Below are positions 1-9,112 of a DNA stretch of 64,000 nucleotides, piece after piece. The DNA is from Bin55 sp963667455 (GTDB lineage: Bacteria; Pseudomonadota; Gammaproteobacteria; Pseudomonadales; Azotimanducaceae). The notes under the pieces were generated by a model. That model worked only from the letters and a program-made list of their open reading frames with translations, was not told the origin of the DNA and ran no database searches. The stretch's first letter is position 1, and every line of letters starts with the position of its first letter. The stretch covers positions 463,990 to 527,989 of the forward strand of contig CAXXFR010000026.1 of NCBI GenBank assembly GCA_963667455.2, written 5' to 3'. Both the position numbers and the translations under genes were made by a program.

Positions 1-625
1 CGAAGTCACCTCGAGTCACGTTCGATCAGTGGCTACCGACGGAATGGTGTTGTGCATGTGCACCAACAACGAAATTCAGATCGACACCGATTCGGTGATC
101 CAAGCGTTGCTTCCCCGCAAGGCGGTGTTGGAGCTAGTCCGCGGGTTCAGCGGCGAAGAGGGCACCCTGACGATGAGCATCGGCACAAATGCCGTAAGCG
201 TCAAGTCCGAAAATCTCACCCTCACCACCAATCTGATCGATAAGCCGTTCCCAGCCTACATGCGCGTTGTTCCCGAAGAGAGCGATAAGGTCTTGAACTG
301 TGATCGCGAATCGTTGCTGAGAGGCATTACTCAAGCGTCCACGTTATCGGACGAGGGACTCAAAGTGTTCTTGAATGCCGACCGGGACTTGATGACGATT
401 ACCGCGAACACGGAAGTGGGTGATCGCGCAGAAGTGAAGGTTCCGGTTGACTTTGGCGACAACTCGACGAATGTGATCTTTCGGCATGATAGGTTGCGAA
501 GTGTGTTGGGCACCTTCGACAGTGAGGATGTCTGCTTCCACATTCCCAGCCCCACCGAGGCGGTTCGGGTCGACTCGAAGTCGCAGTCGGACATCGTATT
601 TGTGGTTTCCCCGATTCGAGGGTGA
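1..625 (+). CDS. dnaN: DNA polymerase III beta sliding clamp, 3' part only
   Basis: This is the C-terminal part of the beta clamp, the ring that tethers DNA polymerase III to DNA. The reading frame is open from base 2, so the gene starts before the window. The 'RSVATDG' segment at its start matches the conserved 'R-x-VATDGHRLA' stretch of domain 2. The rest covers about 208 residues of domains 2 and 3, including 'LLPRKAVLEL' and 'FPAYMRVVP'. It ends in 'VVSPIRG', close to the usual C-terminal 'VVMPMRL' that forms part of the protein-binding groove. Its TGA stop overlaps the recF start by four bases (622-625). An apparent start at base 29 (GTG) is internal and should not be used. The dnaN-recF-gyrB order is the standard origin-proximal one. 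Confidence 0.95.
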   Translation, partial: EVTSSHVRSVATDGMVLCMCTNNEIQIDTDSVIQALLPRKAVLELVRGFSGEEGTLTMSIGTNAVSVKSENLTLTTNLIDKPFPAYMRVVPEESDKVLNCDRESLLRGITQASTLSDEGLKVFLNADRDLMTITANTEVGDRAEVKVPVDFGDNSTNVIFRHDRLRSVLGTFDSEDVCFHIPSPTEAVRVDSKSQSDIVFVVSPIRG

Positions 626-1731
626 TCCTTGACCAGATCCAGATAAGCAACGTTCGAAACGTTCAAGAGGCAAAGCTTCTTCTCGATCCTTCGTTCAACT
701 TGATAACGGGCCCCAACGGGGCCGGTAAGACCACGTTGCTGGAGTGTGTCCACTTGCTCGTTCGCGGTAGGTCGTTTCGGCAAGGGAACCTCAATTCGCT
801 GATCACTTACGACACGTCGGACATGCTGGTCACGGCGCAAGGTCATGACCAATCCAGCAAGTTGCGGCTCGGACTGGAGAAGTCTCGCAGTAGCAAGGTA
901 CGCATGCGCCTGAACGGCGCGAATGTGCGAAGGATCTCGCAGATCGCCGCTGCGTTGCCTTTGCAGGTTTTTCTTCCCGATGTCTCGAACCTGGTGTTCG
1001 GTGCACCGGCCGCAAGACGACTATGGTTGGATTGGAGCGTGTTTCACGACGACAACGCATTCTTGCGGTCGTGGCGATTGTTTCAGAGAGTGTTGCGCCA
1101 GCGAAACTTGTCATTGCGCTCCAAGAGTGCCGATTGGCGGGGTTGGACCGTACAGTTTGCGGAGCAAGCGACTGCTGTTACTCGAGCCCGCCGGAGAATT
1201 TTCGGAGCCTTGAGGGAACGATTTCTGGACTCGTTAGCCCAATTGGCTCCTAACATATGGGTGGACCTTGAATATGCGCAGGGTTGGGAGGATGGCGACC
1301 TGTACGAGACACTTGAAAAGGACCGGCAGGTTGAGTTAAAATACGGCAATACCAGATTGGGACCCCATCGCTCAGATATTCGCGTTCAGGTACTAAAGTC
1401 TGCGGGCGGTAGCAAAGCTGGTCTCGCCTCGCGTTTGCTGTCGAGAGGCCAGGGAAAGGCCGTCGCTTGTGCAATGAAGCTTGCGCAGATTCGACTGTTG
1501 AACGAAAGTGCCAAACGCCCTGTTCTCTTGCTGGACGATGTAGCGGCCGAATTCGATGATGAATACGGACATCGGTTCTTTCTCGCGTTGCACGAAATGG
1601 GGTGTCAATTGATAGCGACAACAACTCAAAACACTGATATACTTAGAATCTGGCACGGCTCGTCTGAAACCGTGCCCCACACCATCAGAATGCAGGATGG
1701 AAGGGTGATCGAATCACCTCCATCGCTCTAA
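622..1731 (+). CDS. recF: DNA replication and repair protein RecF
   Basis: RecF is an SMC-like ATPase that binds gapped DNA and helps RecOR load RecA at daughter-strand gaps. The 369-residue product has the family length. Walker A 'GPNGAGKT' lies at residues 30-37. The ABC signature region 'LLSRGQGK' starts near residue 272 and Walker B 'LLLDD' lies near 302-306. The start is GTG, overlapping the dnaN stop by four bases, which implies translational coupling. The stop at 1729-1731 is immediately followed by a parS palindrome. Identity is secure from motifs and gene order. Confidence 0.97.
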   Translation: MILDQIQISNVRNVQEAKLLLDPSFNLITGPNGAGKTTLLECVHLLVRGRSFRQGNLNSLITYDTSDMLVTAQGHDQSSKLRLGLEKSRSSKVRMRLNGANVRRISQIAAALPLQVFLPDVSNLVFGAPAARRLWLDWSVFHDDNAFLRSWRLFQRVLRQRNLSLRSKSADWRGWTVQFAEQATAVTRARRRIFGALRERFLDSLAQLAPNIWVDLEYAQGWEDGDLYETLEKDRQVELKYGNTRLGPHRSDIRVQVLKSAGGSKAGLASRLLSRGQGKAVACAMKLAQIRLLNESAKRPVLLLDDVAAEFDDEYGHRFFLALHEMGCQLIATTTQNTDILRIWHGSSETVPHTIRMQDGRVIESPPSL

Positions 1732-1747
1732 TGTTCCACGTGGAACA
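1732..1747. promoter_or_regulatory. parS site (ParB-binding palindrome), intergenic
   Basis: TGTTCCACGTGGAACA is a perfect 16-bp palindrome lying directly after the recF stop and 54 bp before the gyrB start. It matches the consensus of chromosomal parS centromeres bound by ParB, and is the G/C variant I recall from Pseudomonas. It nucleates partition complexes that segregate the origin region. A second identical copy lies at 8263-8278. Its origin-proximal place fits known parS clustering. Confidence 0.9.
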
Positions 1748-1801
1748 TTGCGTTTCGCGCTAGCGCGGTACGGCCTCTCCAGATCCCCACCCACGTTACC
1801 C

Positions 1802-4228
1802 ATGGCAGATAACGGTTCCAACGACTACACCGCCGAAGACATCAAGGTACTGAAGGGCCTTGAAGCAGTCCGCAAGCGACCGGGCATGTACATCGGCGAC
1901 ACCGAAGACGGAACCGGACTGCATCACATGGTGCAGGAACTGGTCGACAACGCTATTGATGAAGCGCTGGCCGGACATTGCGACGACATATCGGTGGTGA
2001 TCCACGCGAGCAATGGCGTGACTGTGGAAGACAACGGTCGAGGCATTCCGGTGGACATGCACAAGGAAGAGAACAAGTCCGCGGCCGAAGTGATCATGAC
2101 CACGCTTCATGCAGGCGGCAAGTTCGACAACGAAAGCTACAAGGTCGCCGGCGGTCTCCATGGTGTGGGGCTGTCCGTCGTCAATGCACTCTCGTCGTTG
2201 TTTCGACTAACGATTCGACGTGAAGGCCAGGTCTACGAACAACTCTATCGACATGGCATTCCGAGCGCGGATCTTGCTGTCGTAGGAACCACTTCTCGCC
2301 GAGGGACTACTTGCTACTTCGAGCCTTCGCTCGGCACATTCGGCAACATCGACTTCCGCTACGACACGATCGCCTCCAAGTTGCGAGAGCTCGCCTTCCT
2401 CAATTCTGGCGTGCGGCTCAAGATCAGCGATGAACGCACGGGCACCGATGCCACGTTCCGCTACGACGGTGGATTGGTCTCATTCGTCGAACACCTCAGT
2501 CGCGGCAAGAATGCGTTGCACGAAGTCATTCACTTCAAATCCGAAGGTGAGGTGGGGGTGGAAGTCGCGATGCAGTGGAACGACGGTTATCAGGAAAACG
2601 TTTGGCCTTACTGCAACAACATTCGACAAGTGGACGGCGGAACCCACTTGCAGGGATTTAGAAGAGCTCTCACCAACACACTGAACGGCTATATCGAGCG
2701 CGAAGGGTTAACCAAGAACGTCCAGGTCCAAACAACGGGCGAAGATGCCCGAGAAGGACTGACGGCAGTTGTTTCGGTCAAACTCCCCGATCCCAAATTC
2801 TCTTCACAGACCAAGGAAAAGCTTGTCTCGAGCGAAGCAAACACCGCTGTGAACGAAGCTGTGAGAGAACAGTTCCGAGCATACCTGGACGAGCATCCCA
2901 ACGAAGCCAAGAGCATCGCCGGTCGCATGATCGAGGCGGCACGGGCACGTGAAGCGGCGCGAAAGGCCAGAGAAATCACACGAAGAAAAGGAATTCTGGA
3001 TGGTCTGGGTCTACCAGGCAAACTGGCGGATTGTCAGGAAAAGAATCCTGCGCTGTGCGAACTCTATGTTGTCGAGGGCGATTCAGCGGGCGGTTCCGCC
3101 AAGCAAGGACGTGATCGAAAAACGCAAGCTGTGTTGCCGCTTCGCGGCAAGATCCTGAACGTTCAGAAGGCGTCGGACCACAAACTTCTTTCGTCCAACG
3201 AAATCGTAACGCTGGTGTCGGCACTTGGTTGCGGAATTGGAATCGGACAGGCTGGAGGCGAGTTTGAACCGGAAAAACTACGCTATCACCGAATCATCAT
3301 CATGACCGATGCCGACATCGATGGATCCCACATTCGGACGTTGTTGCTGACGTTTTTCTATCGCCACATGGCCGAGCTCATCGAACGAGGTCACGTGTAC
3401 ATTGCGTTGCCGCCGCTGTACAAGGCGGGTCGAGGTAGGTCGGAACGATATCTTAAAGACGATGAAGAACTAGAGACTTATTACTTTCACACCGCATTCG
3501 AGGGTTCTCTGATTACTCCGAGTGCCGAAGCACCGCCCTTGGGAGAAGAACCGGTCGCTGAATTGGCGCAGCGGTACTTTGACGTCTACAAACGATTGGA
3601 TGCAATGGATCGGCTCTATCCATCCTACATTACCAAGAACTTGATCAATGTTCCTCCGCTGATGCCTGAGCGTTTGGCCGACAAGGATTCGATGGAAGAA
3701 TGGAGCAGAGATCTTGAACGAACACTCGCTACATCCGATGCCAAACACAACGTCGAGATCGACTTCGACGAAGAGCATCGAGTCCATATTCCCGTGATCC
3801 ACCGCAAAATGCGAGGGGCCGAATCCTCGTATCGGTTAGACATCAACTTCTTGGAATCCGGCATTCACGATGAAATCGTCGAGTTGGCCAAGAAAACGGA
3901 TGGATTGATTGAGGCTGGAGCGAATGTTCAGCAGGGCAATGCCAATGTGCCCATCAAGACTTTCGGTGAGGCATACGATTGGTTGCTGTCTCGAGCCCGT
4001 GGCGGGGTGCGACTGCAGCGCTACAAGGGTCTTGGCGAGATGGATCCGGAACAACTGTGGGAAACCACAATGGATCCCGATGTGCGGCGAATGTCTCTCG
4101 TCTCAGTCAAGGACGCTGGGGAGGCGAATCAGATTTTCTCGGAACTGATGGGCGACGATGTCGAACCACGCCGCAAGTTCATTGAAGAGAAAGCTTTGTC
4201 GATCTCGGTGGCCGACTTGGACTTCTAG
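1802..4228 (+). CDS. gyrB: DNA gyrase subunit B
   Basis: GyrB is the ATPase and part of the cleavage-religation core of DNA gyrase. The 808-residue product starts at ATG 1802. Homology begins there ('IKVLKGLEAVRKRPGMYIGDT'-type start), so the open frame reaching up to TTG 1748 is not used. The GHKL ATPase includes 'ELVDNAIDEAL' and 'GGLHGVGLSVVNAL'. The TOPRIM domain has 'EGDSAGG' near residue 425 and 'DADIDGSHIR' near 503. 'QRYKGLGEM' lies near residue 739. Its stop codon shares bases with the stop of the convergent acyltransferase gene (CTAG at 4225-4228). I see no strong Shine-Dalgarno sequence just before the start. Confidence 0.97.
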   Translation: MADNGSNDYTAEDIKVLKGLEAVRKRPGMYIGDTEDGTGLHHMVQELVDNAIDEALAGHCDDISVVIHASNGVTVEDNGRGIPVDMHKEENKSAAEVIMTTLHAGGKFDNESYKVAGGLHGVGLSVVNALSSLFRLTIRREGQVYEQLYRHGIPSADLAVVGTTSRRGTTCYFEPSLGTFGNIDFRYDTIASKLRELAFLNSGVRLKISDERTGTDATFRYDGGLVSFVEHLSRGKNALHEVIHFKSEGEVGVEVAMQWNDGYQENVWPYCNNIRQVDGGTHLQGFRRALTNTLNGYIEREGLTKNVQVQTTGEDAREGLTAVVSVKLPDPKFSSQTKEKLVSSEANTAVNEAVREQFRAYLDEHPNEAKSIAGRMIEAARAREAARKAREITRRKGILDGLGLPGKLADCQEKNPALCELYVVEGDSAGGSAKQGRDRKTQAVLPLRGKILNVQKASDHKLLSSNEIVTLVSALGCGIGIGQAGGEFEPEKLRYHRIIIMTDADIDGSHIRTLLLTFFYRHMAELIERGHVYIALPPLYKAGRGRSERYLKDDEELETYYFHTAFEGSLITPSAEAPPLGEEPVAELAQRYFDVYKRLDAMDRLYPSYITKNLINVPPLMPERLADKDSMEEWSRDLERTLATSDAKHNVEIDFDEEHRVHIPVIHRKMRGAESSYRLDINFLESGIHDEIVELAKKTDGLIEAGANVQQGNANVPIKTFGEAYDWLLSRARGGVRLQRYKGLGEMDPEQLWETTMDPDVRRMSLVSVKDAGEANQIFSELMGDDVEPRRKFIEEKALSISVADLDF

Positions 4229-4965
4229 GCCCTCGCCTCTCCCACAGCTGGGGGATCGATCTCCAGCATTGCTTCCCGCATCCATTCCTCCGCTTCGTTG
4301 CTGACCTCTTCGCGGGTCTTTCCAACTGAAGAAATGGGAGGAGAAATTCTCACCCGAATGGTCCCTGGTTGCTTGATCCATTTGCGCAGCCTCCAACATT
4401 GCCCTCCGTTGTGCGCAACGACGAAGACAGGAGCCTCCAAGCCCACCGCCAGCACACTCGCTCCTGGATGAAACCGTCCAACTTGCCCCGGCTCCATCCT
4501 CGTGCCCTCAGGGAAGAGCGTAATCCAAAACCCTTCTTCGAATTTCTTCTTGCCAATCCTGATCAACCGACGGATCGCCGAAGTCTTGCGCGAGCGATTG
4601 ATGGATATGGGATTGGTTACCCACAACGCCGATCCGAAGAACGGAATGTAGAGCAAGGTTCGCTTCACTACTGTGGATTGCGGAGCGACAAGCGTTTGAG
4701 AAAACAGCGCATCCCATGTGCTTTGGTGCTTGATTAGGAGTACACCGGGGCCTTGTTCCAGGTTTTCCCTTCCCTCGATCTCGTGTTTGATGCCGCATGT
4801 GAGTCGGAGCCACCACAGCACGAATCCTGTCCAAGTAACGATGACGAACCCAAATCTTTTCTTGTAGGGAACGAGTTTTCCCACCAAAGTGGCAAAAGTT
4901 CCCCACACGACCGTGCCCACAACCAGCCCAAGATAAAAGAACAGTGTTCGGATGCCGAGAAGCAT
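4225..4965 (-). CDS. 1-acyl-sn-glycerol-3-phosphate acyltransferase (PlsC family)
   Basis: This family transfers an acyl chain to lysophosphatidic acid at the inner membrane in phospholipid synthesis. The 246-residue product has a hydrophobic N-terminus (roughly residues 5-55). It carries the HX4D catalytic motif 'HQSTWD' at 80-85 and 'FPEGTR' at 151-156, both diagnostic of PlsC-type acyltransferases. It is the last gene of the minus-strand run and starts three bases after the trkH stop, so it is probably cotranscribed. Its stop overlaps the gyrB stop on the other strand. It could be the main PlsC or a paralogue such as a lyso-ornithine-lipid acyltransferase; the exact substrate cannot be read from sequence. 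Confidence 0.88.
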   Translation of the reverse strand: MLLGIRTLFFYLGLVVGTVVWGTFATLVGKLVPYKKRFGFVIVTWTGFVLWWLRLTCGIKHEIEGRENLEQGPGVLLIKHQSTWDALFSQTLVAPQSTVVKRTLLYIPFFGSALWVTNPISINRSRKTSAIRRLIRIGKKKFEEGFWITLFPEGTRMEPGQVGRFHPGASVLAVGLEAPVFVVAHNGGQCWRLRKWIKQPGTIRVRISPPISSVGKTREEVSNEAEEWMREAMLEIDPPAVGEARA

Positions 4966-4968
4966 CGG

Positions 4969-6447
4969 CTACTTTCTCCAGTAGCTGGGTGCGAACAAGA
5001 CCAAGACAGTAAACACTTCGAGTCGGCCGAGGATCATGGCGAACATCATTAGCCACTTTTGCCCGTCGGAGACGGAGTGAAAGCCGTCGGCGACATCTCC
5101 GAGCCCCGGGCCGAGATTGTTCAGGCAGGCGGCAACCGCGGCGAATGCCGACTTGAAGTCGAGGCCGCCCATCATGAGCATGGCGCAGAACAGCACGATG
5201 AAGCTGGCTGCGTAGACGGCCAGGAATCCCCACGCTGTTTCCAGAACTCTCTCAGGGACCCGTCTTCCGTCGATCGATAGATTGAAAATGCCCCCGGGAT
5301 GTATCAGTCTCCGAATTTCACGGACTCCCTGACGCGCCAACAGCAAGACTCGGTAAACCTTGATTCCTCCTGCCGTTGATCCGGTGCACCCACCCGCGAA
5401 GCTGGCGAAGAGGAGCAACACTGGGCAGATCAGTGGCCACGCCTCGTAGTTGGCCGACGTAAATCCTGTTGTCGTCGCGAACGATACAGACTGAAAAATT
5501 GTCGCTCGAACGTTTTCGAGCGTGAATCCTTCCATGGAACACAGCCTGACAGTCACTACTGTAGCAATCAGTCCCAGCAGTAGCAGGTAGAGGCGCACTT
5601 CGCTGTCTCCCAAGTACGACTTGAGGATGTGCTTGGGCATGTCAAGCAGCTTGTGTCTTCGAAGGCCGAAGAACGCCATGTAGTGAATCATGAAATTCAC
5701 TCCGGCGAGCACCATGAAGACGATTGCTATCGTCTCGATTACGCCGCTATTGAAGTATGCGAAGCTGGTGTCGTGGGTAGAAAACCCACCGATCGCCACG
5801 GTGGAGAAAGCGTGGCAAAGAGCATCGAAGAATGTCATTCCTCCGATCCAGTATCCGAGGCAACACGCGACAGTGAGACCCAGGTAGATTGCCCACAGAG
5901 TCGTCGCGGTTTCCTGGACGCGCAATTGCAACGGCAACTCGCGCTCGCTGCCTGGAGCTTCCGCTTTGTAGAGTTGTACGCCGCCGACCCCAATGAATGG
6001 AAGAATTGCAACCGCTAGTACGATAATTCCCATGCCGCCAACCCACTGCAGCATTTGGCGGTAGAGCAGGAGCGAATAAGGCATGAAGTCGATGCCTTGC
6101 AGAACGGTCGCTCCTGTGGTCGTGAGTCCGGAAACCGACTCGAACACAGCGTCGGCAAACGATGCAGTAATACCGGAAGCTAGGGCAAATGGAATCGAGC
6201 AGACCAGCCCGAGTATGACATAGCAAACTCCTACAACAAGGAACGCATCACGACTTCGAAGGTGCTGGTCTCGCTTGGCAAACAGCATCAGCGGCAGTCC
6301 GAGAACAACCGCCAGTACAAAGCAACCAAGGAAGGTGAAGAGCGTAAATTCCTTGTAGATGAATGCGACGATTGCGCCACACAGAAAGGTTGTGCTCGCT
6401 AGGAGTAGCAGAACTCCCACAATTCCGAGTATGGTTCGCAGTCGCAT
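4969..6447 (-). CDS. trkH: Trk potassium uptake system membrane subunit
   Basis: TrkH forms the K+ translocating pore of the Trk system and is gated by cytoplasmic TrkA. The 492-residue protein is close to the roughly 483 residues of E. coli TrkH and is strongly hydrophobic along its whole length. Selectivity-loop segments resemble 'SGLTTTGATV' and 'SFATTTGFTS', as in the four pore repeats of the TrkH/KtrB family. Its ATG overlaps the trkA stop by one base (TAATG), the tightest coupling in this operon. Having both subunits side by side suggests a complete uptake system. Confidence 0.95.
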   Translation of the reverse strand: MRLRTILGIVGVLLLLASTTFLCGAIVAFIYKEFTLFTFLGCFVLAVVLGLPLMLFAKRDQHLRSRDAFLVVGVCYVILGLVCSIPFALASGITASFADAVFESVSGLTTTGATVLQGIDFMPYSLLLYRQMLQWVGGMGIIVLAVAILPFIGVGGVQLYKAEAPGSERELPLQLRVQETATTLWAIYLGLTVACCLGYWIGGMTFFDALCHAFSTVAIGGFSTHDTSFAYFNSGVIETIAIVFMVLAGVNFMIHYMAFFGLRRHKLLDMPKHILKSYLGDSEVRLYLLLLGLIATVVTVRLCSMEGFTLENVRATIFQSVSFATTTGFTSANYEAWPLICPVLLLFASFAGGCTGSTAGGIKVYRVLLLARQGVREIRRLIHPGGIFNLSIDGRRVPERVLETAWGFLAVYAASFIVLFCAMLMMGGLDFKSAFAAVAACLNNLGPGLGDVADGFHSVSDGQKWLMMFAMILGRLEVFTVLVLFAPSYWRK

Positions 6448-7814
6448 TAGAGAAAGAAGAACTGACTGGCTCTGAAAGTCTTGAGAACGGCTGGCACATC
6501 CTCTTTTTCAGGTACGAATAGGACCACTCGATCTTGATCGGCGAATGTGATCTCTTCGTCGAGGTCCAAGACCCGATCTTCTCGTACAACCGATACGATT
6601 TTTGCGTTCCCGGGCAGTCGAACTTGGGAGAAGGTCTTTCCAATGACTTTGTTTTGTTCGCCTTCGCCACTGAGTTGCACTTCCAAAATCTCGCCGTCAC
6701 CGATTCGAAGCCTGTGGGCACTCTGGACATTTTGTTCGCGAAGGTGCGCAAGGAGCGAGCTGACAGTGCTGCGTTGGGGAGAGACTACGGCATCGATCTT
6801 GGTGTTGTCGATAAGGCCCAAATATGAATCGTGAGCTACCAGAGCAACCGTGCGCTTGGCACCTAACTTGTGCGCTAGTAAACAGGACATGATGTTGATT
6901 TCGTCGTTATTGGTCACCGCGCAAAAGACATCGGTATCTCTGATTTCGCATTCATGAAGCATCTTCGGGTCGGTCGCGTCCCCACAGTGTATGAGGCCGT
7001 CGAGTTCGAACGAAGATTCGTTGGCCACCTCGGGGTCTTGCTCCAAGATCCGAATGGAATGGCTGTTCTTCAATTTCGACGCCAACGAGCGTCCGATGTG
7101 ACCAGCTCCAGCGATACAGACTTTGCGGGGCGGGTCGCGCTGACCCGTGCACTTCTGCAGTAGCGCTGTGAGGTCCCTTGCAGGAACTGTGATGAACACT
7201 TCGTCGGTAGGGAATATCTGATCCTTTCCTGTGATTGGCTCGCCGTCACGGTATGCAGCGACCATTCGGGCAGATGGAACGGGACGAAACGAGTCGAACT
7301 TGGAAGTAAGCAATTGAGTCGGCTCATATCCCCAAACAGCCTTGAAGCTGACGCAGGCAACAGTCCGGTTGGCAAAGTAGAGAACCTGAAGAGTGTCTTG
7401 ATAGAGAAGCAACTGCTCGAATTGCGTCGTTACGGCCGTCTCTGGATTGATGATCCGAACGTTGCGCAAATATTTTTGTGCGAACTTCTGTTCTTGTGCG
7501 TATTGGGAATTTCGTACCCGGGCGACGATTACTTGGGTGTTGAAAACCTCGGATGCCACCTGGCTGGCCACGATGTTGACCTCATCGTTTCCGGTTACGG
7601 CGATGAGCATGTCCGCCGCCTCGGTGTCCGCATCTCGCAGAATCTTCGGTGAAGAAGCGTTGCCCTGAATCGTCTTAAGCCCTTCCAACCTGGATTCCAG
7701 GCCTTCAAGAAGCGATTTCTGCTCATCAACGACGACGATGTGGTTCGTCTCATCGTCAAGCAACGTGGCCAGAGTTCCTCCGACCTGTCCGCCGCCGAGA
7801 ATCACAATTTTCAC
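6447..7814 (-). CDS. trkA: Trk system potassium uptake regulatory subunit
   Basis: TrkA is the NAD(H)- and nucleotide-binding peripheral subunit that gates TrkH. The GTG start at 7814 gives 455 residues beginning 'MKIVILGGGQVGG', matching the family start. It has a purine-rich Shine-Dalgarno (AGGAGA) a few bases upstream and overlaps the rsmB stop by four bases. The open frame extends 25 codons further upstream inside rsmB, but that extension is not homologous. Two RCK_N Rossmann folds are visible: 'GGGQVGG' at the N-terminus and 'GAGHIGRSLA' near residue 230. The double-RCK architecture is that of E. coli-type TrkA rather than single-domain KtrA. Confidence 0.95.
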   Translation of the reverse strand: MKIVILGGGQVGGTLATLLDDETNHIVVVDEQKSLLEGLESRLEGLKTIQGNASSPKILRDADTEAADMLIAVTGNDEVNIVASQVASEVFNTQVIVARVRNSQYAQEQKFAQKYLRNVRIINPETAVTTQFEQLLLYQDTLQVLYFANRTVACVSFKAVWGYEPTQLLTSKFDSFRPVPSARMVAAYRDGEPITGKDQIFPTDEVFITVPARDLTALLQKCTGQRDPPRKVCIAGAGHIGRSLASKLKNSHSIRILEQDPEVANESSFELDGLIHCGDATDPKMLHECEIRDTDVFCAVTNNDEINIMSCLLAHKLGAKRTVALVAHDSYLGLIDNTKIDAVVSPQRSTVSSLLAHLREQNVQSAHRLRIGDGEILEVQLSGEGEQNKVIGKTFSQVRLPGNAKIVSVVREDRVLDLDEEITFADQDRVVLFVPEKEDVPAVLKTFRASQFFFL

Positions 7815-9112
7815 GTTTTCTCCTGGGATTTTCGCATTCGAGCAAAGTAGAACCCGTCGCCTTCGTTTCTGACGGGTATGAGTTGCCAACCAAATCGAGT
7901 GGCGGATCCATGGTTCAATGCGATGTTGTCCGTACTGGCATCTCCATGGTTCTCGAGAAAGTCTTGAATGACGTCGTCGTTTTCCTCGCGCAGAAACGAA
8001 CAGGTTGCGTAGACGAGCTTGCCTTTTGGCTCAAGTACTCTCCAGCAGGTATCCAGCAGTTGGCGTTGCAACGAGGCTAGCTCAGACACCTCTGACTCTT
8101 GTCGAGTCACCTTGATGTCCGGGTGGCGACGAAGGGTGCCGGTTCCGCTGCACGGAGCATCCAGCAGAATGCGGTCAAATGGTACGCCATCCCACCAATC
8201 CGTGTTGCGCAAGTCTCCCTGAACCCATCCATGCAGGTCGTGTTGTTGGGTGCGCCTCGATATGTTCCACGTGGAACATTTTGTACGGATGTCCACTGAT
8301 ACAGTTGCATTATTTGGGTAGATGTCGAGAATTTGGGAGGTTTTCACTCCCGGTGATGCACAAGCATCCAGTATTCTGTCGTTCACATTTGCTTCGAGAA
8401 GCGGCACGGCCATCTGGGACGACAGATCTTGCACTTGGAAGAATCCTTCGTCGTAGCCGGGAATGCTCGACATCGGTCGAGGTTCATCACAAGTGATCGC
8501 ATTCGGCAAGGCGGGGATTGTGTGGGCAATTCCTGCACCGTCAAGTCGATCACAGAACTGTTCGAAATCCGTTACGCTAGAGTTGACGCGTAGTGTTAGA
8601 GGTGCTCGAGTCTTGAATTGTTCAATCAATTGTGCACGAACACCCTGAAAGTCGCGATCGATTTGCTCGATCAGCCAATTGGGAAGTTCGCAGCGCGATT
8701 CTTCTGAGCGCAATTCGCCGTCAGTCTGATATTTTCGCAACACGGCGTTCACGAGTGCGCCGGCAGAAGACTTGCCCAGCTTCTTGACAGCATCCACCGA
8801 CTGAGACACAGTTGCATAGGGAGGTGTCCGAGAGTGTTCGAGTTGGCAGGCACCGGCAAGCAATACACACCAGACTTCCGGATCCAGTTTTGACCGTGGG
8901 CGATTCAATTCATTCTCGATGCGTTCCGAGAGTGAGAAGTAGTGTCGCATGGCTTCAAAACACACATGTGATAGTTGTGCGTGAACATCCGTGTCTTGAT
9001 AGCGTTGCAAAGCCGACTCGAGGGTTTGCCCATCCAGCACGCGTAGCAAGACTCGAGCGGCCAGAACCGTTGTGTTGTAGCTACGCAAACCGCGCCCCCT
9101 GCGCAAAGACAT
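7811..9112 (-). CDS. rsmB: 16S rRNA (cytosine-967-C5)-methyltransferase
   Basis: RsmB (Sun/Fmu) methylates C967 of 16S rRNA with S-adenosylmethionine. The 433-residue protein has an N-terminal NusB-like RNA-binding half and a C-terminal Rossmann methyltransferase. Motif I reads 'DACASPGVKT' at 249-258, a variant of the usual APGGKT. The two catalytic cysteines are C321 in 'DAPCSGTG' and C371 in 'YATCS'. The gene overlaps fmt by 32 bases. A perfect parS palindrome lies inside the coding sequence, encoding residues 279-284, where the family usually has a variable helix. The protein stays in frame across it. Confidence 0.93.
   Translation of the reverse strand: MSLRRGRGLRSYNTTVLAARVLLRVLDGQTLESALQRYQDTDVHAQLSHVCFEAMRHYFSLSERIENELNRPRSKLDPEVWCVLLAGACQLEHSRTPPYATVSQSVDAVKKLGKSSAGALVNAVLRKYQTDGELRSEESRCELPNWLIEQIDRDFQGVRAQLIEQFKTRAPLTLRVNSSVTDFEQFCDRLDGAGIAHTIPALPNAITCDEPRPMSSIPGYDEGFFQVQDLSSQMAVPLLEANVNDRILDACASPGVKTSQILDIYPNNATVSVDIRTKCSTWNISRRTQQHDLHGWVQGDLRNTDWWDGVPFDRILLDAPCSGTGTLRRHPDIKVTRQESEVSELASLQRQLLDTCWRVLEPKGKLVYATCSFLREENDDVIQDFLENHGDASTDNIALNHGSATRFGWQLIPVRNEGDGFYFARMRKSQEKT
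8263..8278. promoter_or_regulatory. parS site inside rsmB
   Basis: This is an exact second copy of the 16-bp palindrome TGTTCCACGTGGAACA, about 6.5 kb from the first. It sits within the rsmB reading frame and is read there as residues C279 to I284. A chance second copy of a perfect 16-mer is very unlikely, so a role as a ParB nucleation site is strongly supported. Its presence forces the local peptide sequence of RsmB. Confidence 0.9.

Noticed and set aside
1748..1801. Upstream extension of gyrB to TTG 1748
   Set aside because: Homology starts at the ATG at 1802 and the extension begins at the edge of the parS site.
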